From NCBI RefSeq assembly GCF_016864555.1, contig NZ_CP044011.1, forward strand, positions 3,677,501 through 3,741,500: a stretch of 64,000 bases of DNA, written 5' to 3'. The position numbers and the translations under genes were made by a program. The stretch is from Sinorhizobium sp. BG8 (GTDB taxonomy: Bacteria; Pseudomonadota; Alphaproteobacteria; Rhizobiales; Rhizobiaceae). Position 1 is the stretch's first letter; every line of letters begins with the position of its first letter. Below are positions 62,164-64,000 of this stretch, in pieces. The notes under the pieces were generated by a model. That model saw nothing but the letters and a program-made list of their open reading frames with translations, did not search any database and had not been told where the DNA came from.

Positions 62164-64000
62164 CTAGAACTTGAACTTCGTCGAGACGTTGAAGCTGCGC
62201 GGCTCGCCGTAGAAGCCGGTGTCGAAGTTTCCAAGCGTCGTGAAATACTTCTCGTTGAGAGCGTTCTTGACGTTGAACGTCACGTCCACCTTCTCGTTGA
62301 AGGAGTACCGCGCCATCAGGTCGACGAGGAACACATTCTTCTGCGTGAAGTCCTCGTAGACGTTCGCCGGGCTCCAGACGTAGCCGTAGATCTTGTCCTG
62401 CCACCTGACGCCGCCACCGATCGTCAGCTTCTCCCACTCGCCCGGCAGCCGGTATGTCGTGAAAAGCTTGACGACGTTTTCGGGTGCCGCCGTCTGGACG
62501 AAGGAATAGACGCGGTCGCCGTTCTTCTTGCGCGCGTGGGAATAGGTGTAGCCGGCATAGATGTTCCAGTCGGGCCGGATCTCACCCGAGGCCTCGATTT
62601 CGAAGCCCTTGGTCGTCACGCCATCGGCTGCGGTGTAGTAGTAGGTGCCCGTGACCGGATCGTAGCCGGCCTGCTCGGCGAGATTGTCCTGCTTGGTCAG
62701 GAACAGGGCGGCGGTCGTGTTGAGCGCGCCGTCGAAAAACGATCCCTTCACGCCGGTCTCGAAGCTGTGCCCCTGTTCGGGATCGAGATAGTTGCCGCTG
62801 GCATCCTGGTTGCCTTGCGGCTTGAAGATGCTCGTGTAGCTGCCATAGACCGAATAGACGTCGGTCACGTCGTAGACCACGCCGAAATAAGGGGTAACCT
62901 CGCCCTTTACCGAGTAGCTGGCAGCCCCCGCCCAGGTGTTCGTTGCGTTGTCATACGTCCCCTTGTCGTCGAAGTCCCACCAGCTGATCCGGCTTCCCAG
63001 GATGACCGAGAGGTCATCGGTCGGCTTGAGCCGCACGGCGGCATAGGTGCCGTACTGCACGAGCTTGGTCTCGTATCTGCCGAGGACGTCGAAATCGGGC
63101 TCCTCCGTATCCCCGTCCCATTCGAAGAAGTTGGGGACCGAGGGGTCATATCCCACGCCGCCATAGCTGTACCACGGCCCCTTGTCGGTGCTGCGCGATG
63201 CCGTCGCGCCGACCATCAAATCGTGTTCGCGCCCAAACAGTTCGATCGGACCGGAAGCCTTCACGTCGAAGGTGTTCTGGATGACGCGCCCCTCGTATTT
63301 GCCGACATACTGGAAGACGCCCGCACCGGTTACCGGATCTGGCCAGCCGCCGCCGGCCGAGCCCAGCACGCTGTCATGGCCGTCGCGGCGATGGTTGAAG
63401 GTCAGGTCGAGGTTCCAGCCGTTGTCGAACTCGTGCGCGAGCGTTGCGAAATAGTTGTTCGTATAGGTATCGCGCCGGCTCCAGTCGGTTGCCGGGTTGG
63501 TCGACACGTCCCAGTCGGTTGTCGTACCGTCGCTGTAGAACATCGGCAGGCCTGTCCAGCTGGTTCCGCGCGGGAGATTGCGCTGGTAGTCGGAGCCGAC
63601 CGTCAGGGTCGTGTTGTCGGTGATGTCGGCCTCGAGCACGCCATAGAGGGTGAACTTCTCCTTCTTGTAGTGATCCAGGTAGGATTCGCCGTTCTCGTAG
63701 GATCCGGCAAAGCGCCCGCGCAGCGAACCGTCGGCATTGAGGGGACCGGACACGTCCATTTCGGTGCGATAGGTCTGCCAGGAGCCGACACCACCGGTCA
63801 GTGAAGCCTGGAACTCGTCGGTCGGGCGCTTGCGAACCAGGTTGACCGCGGCACCCGGGCTCCCTGCGCCCTGAAGCAGGCCGTTTGCACCCTTCACGAT
63901 CTCGATCCGATCGTAGATCGTCATATCCGCGTTGCTGAGACCGTAGTCGTAGACGCCGTCGGTCTGCACCACGACGCCGTCATACTGGAACTCGGTCAGC
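62164..64000 (-). CDS. TonB-dependent siderophore receptor, N-terminus outside the window
   Basis: Partial gene: the last 611 codons of an outer-membrane TonB-dependent receptor; the signal peptide and TonB box lie beyond the right edge. The plug domain is seen at the start (YDRIEIVKGANGLLQGAGSPGAAVNLVRKRPT, the family motif), followed by the 22-strand barrel and a terminal Phe (STKFKF) for outer-membrane insertion. The sequence is closest in style to FpvA/FhuE/FoxA-type hydroxamate or mixed siderophore receptors. It heads the uptake operon, so iron (Fur/RirA-type) regulation is expected from the promoter outside the window. Confidence 0.93.
   Translation of the reverse strand, partial: LTEFQYDGVVVQTDGVYDYGLSNADMTIYDRIEIVKGANGLLQGAGSPGAAVNLVRKRPTDEFQASLTGGVGSWQTYRTEMDVSGPLNADGSLRGRFAGSYENGESYLDHYKKEKFTLYGVLEADITDNTTLTVGSDYQRNLPRGTSWTGLPMFYSDGTTTDWDVSTNPATDWSRRDTYTNNYFATLAHEFDNGWNLDLTFNHRRDGHDSVLGSAGGGWPDPVTGAGVFQYVGKYEGRVIQNTFDVKASGPIELFGREHDLMVGATASRSTDKGPWYSYGGVGYDPSVPNFFEWDGDTEEPDFDVLGRYETKLVQYGTYAAVRLKPTDDLSVILGSRISWWDFDDKGTYDNATNTWAGAASYSVKGEVTPYFGVVYDVTDVYSVYGSYTSIFKPQGNQDASGNYLDPEQGHSFETGVKGSFFDGALNTTAALFLTKQDNLAEQAGYDPVTGTYYYTAADGVTTKGFEIEASGEIRPDWNIYAGYTYSHARKKNGDRVYSFVQTAAPENVVKLFTTYRLPGEWEKLTIGGGVRWQDKIYGYVWSPANVYEDFTQKNVFLVDLMARYSFNEKVDVTFNVKNALNEKYFTTLGNFDTGFYGEPRSFNVSTKFKF

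Noticed and set aside
62092-63804. Plus-strand open frame of 570 codons
   Set aside because: Antisense to the TonB receptor, no signal peptide or motif.

Overview
The window reads as high-GC alphaproteobacterial DNA, most likely from the Rhizobiaceae (Rhizobium/Sinorhizobium/Shinella-like). This rests on the dense set of solute ABC importers, each with its own LacI- or GntR-type regulator, on a biuret hydrolase whose catalytic spacing matches the Rhizobium leguminosarum enzyme, and on the codon and protein style. No rRNA, tRNA, CRISPR array, transposase or phage gene was recognised, so this looks like stable accessory sequence (chromid, megaplasmid or a chromosomal metabolic island).

Layout. 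1-1839: a truncated N-methylglycine-type FAD dehydrogenase divergent from a LysR regulator. 2.2-11 kb: a glycolipid or cell-envelope block, mostly on the minus strand (class III aminotransferase, GT-C membrane glycosyltransferase, UbiA-type prenyltransferase, HAD phosphatase, small protein, GMC oxidoreductase, NAD sugar epimerase), facing a flippase-like membrane protein. The four central enzymes parallel the mycobacterial route that makes polyprenyl-phosphoryl arabinose, but with a GMC flavoenzyme where DprE1 would be. 11.4-22.2 kb: a soluble two-component pair, a GT4 glycosyltransferase, a second GT-C enzyme, and an operon for a CDP-3,6-dideoxyhexose (rfbF, rfbG, an rfbH-like gene, an SDR) that ends in a GtrB-like transferase and a GtrA-like flippase.

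22.3-31.4 kb: a rare-ketose catabolic block (aldolase, FGGY kinase, 3-epimerase, ribose-type ABC importer, LacI regulator). 31.5-40.8 kb: a GntR regulator divergent from a BMP-type ABC importer, biuret hydrolase, a second cysteine hydrolase, a cupin and an allophanate hydrolase; together these suggest nitrogen scavenging from biuret and perhaps triuret. 40.8-49.5 kb: a YCII protein, a GntR regulator, a DenD-like dehydrogenase, two SDRs and a MalK/UgpC-type importer for a sugar or sugar acid. 49.6-55.6 kb: a TauE/SafE carrier, a fumarylpyruvate-hydrolase-like enzyme, a NitT/TauT-type importer and a GntR regulator with a clear operator. 55.7-57.2 kb: an aldehyde dehydrogenase. 57.3-64 kb: a ferric-siderophore uptake operon (TonB receptor, binding protein, flavin reductase, two permeases, ATPase) running off the right edge.

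Four otherwise well conserved genes are broken by single-base losses in or beside short G/C runs (near 782, 5090 with 5135, 37312 and 54972). Each is repaired by restoring one base (two in the second gene). This pattern suggests consensus errors more than gene decay, and it should be settled before any of the four is treated as dead.
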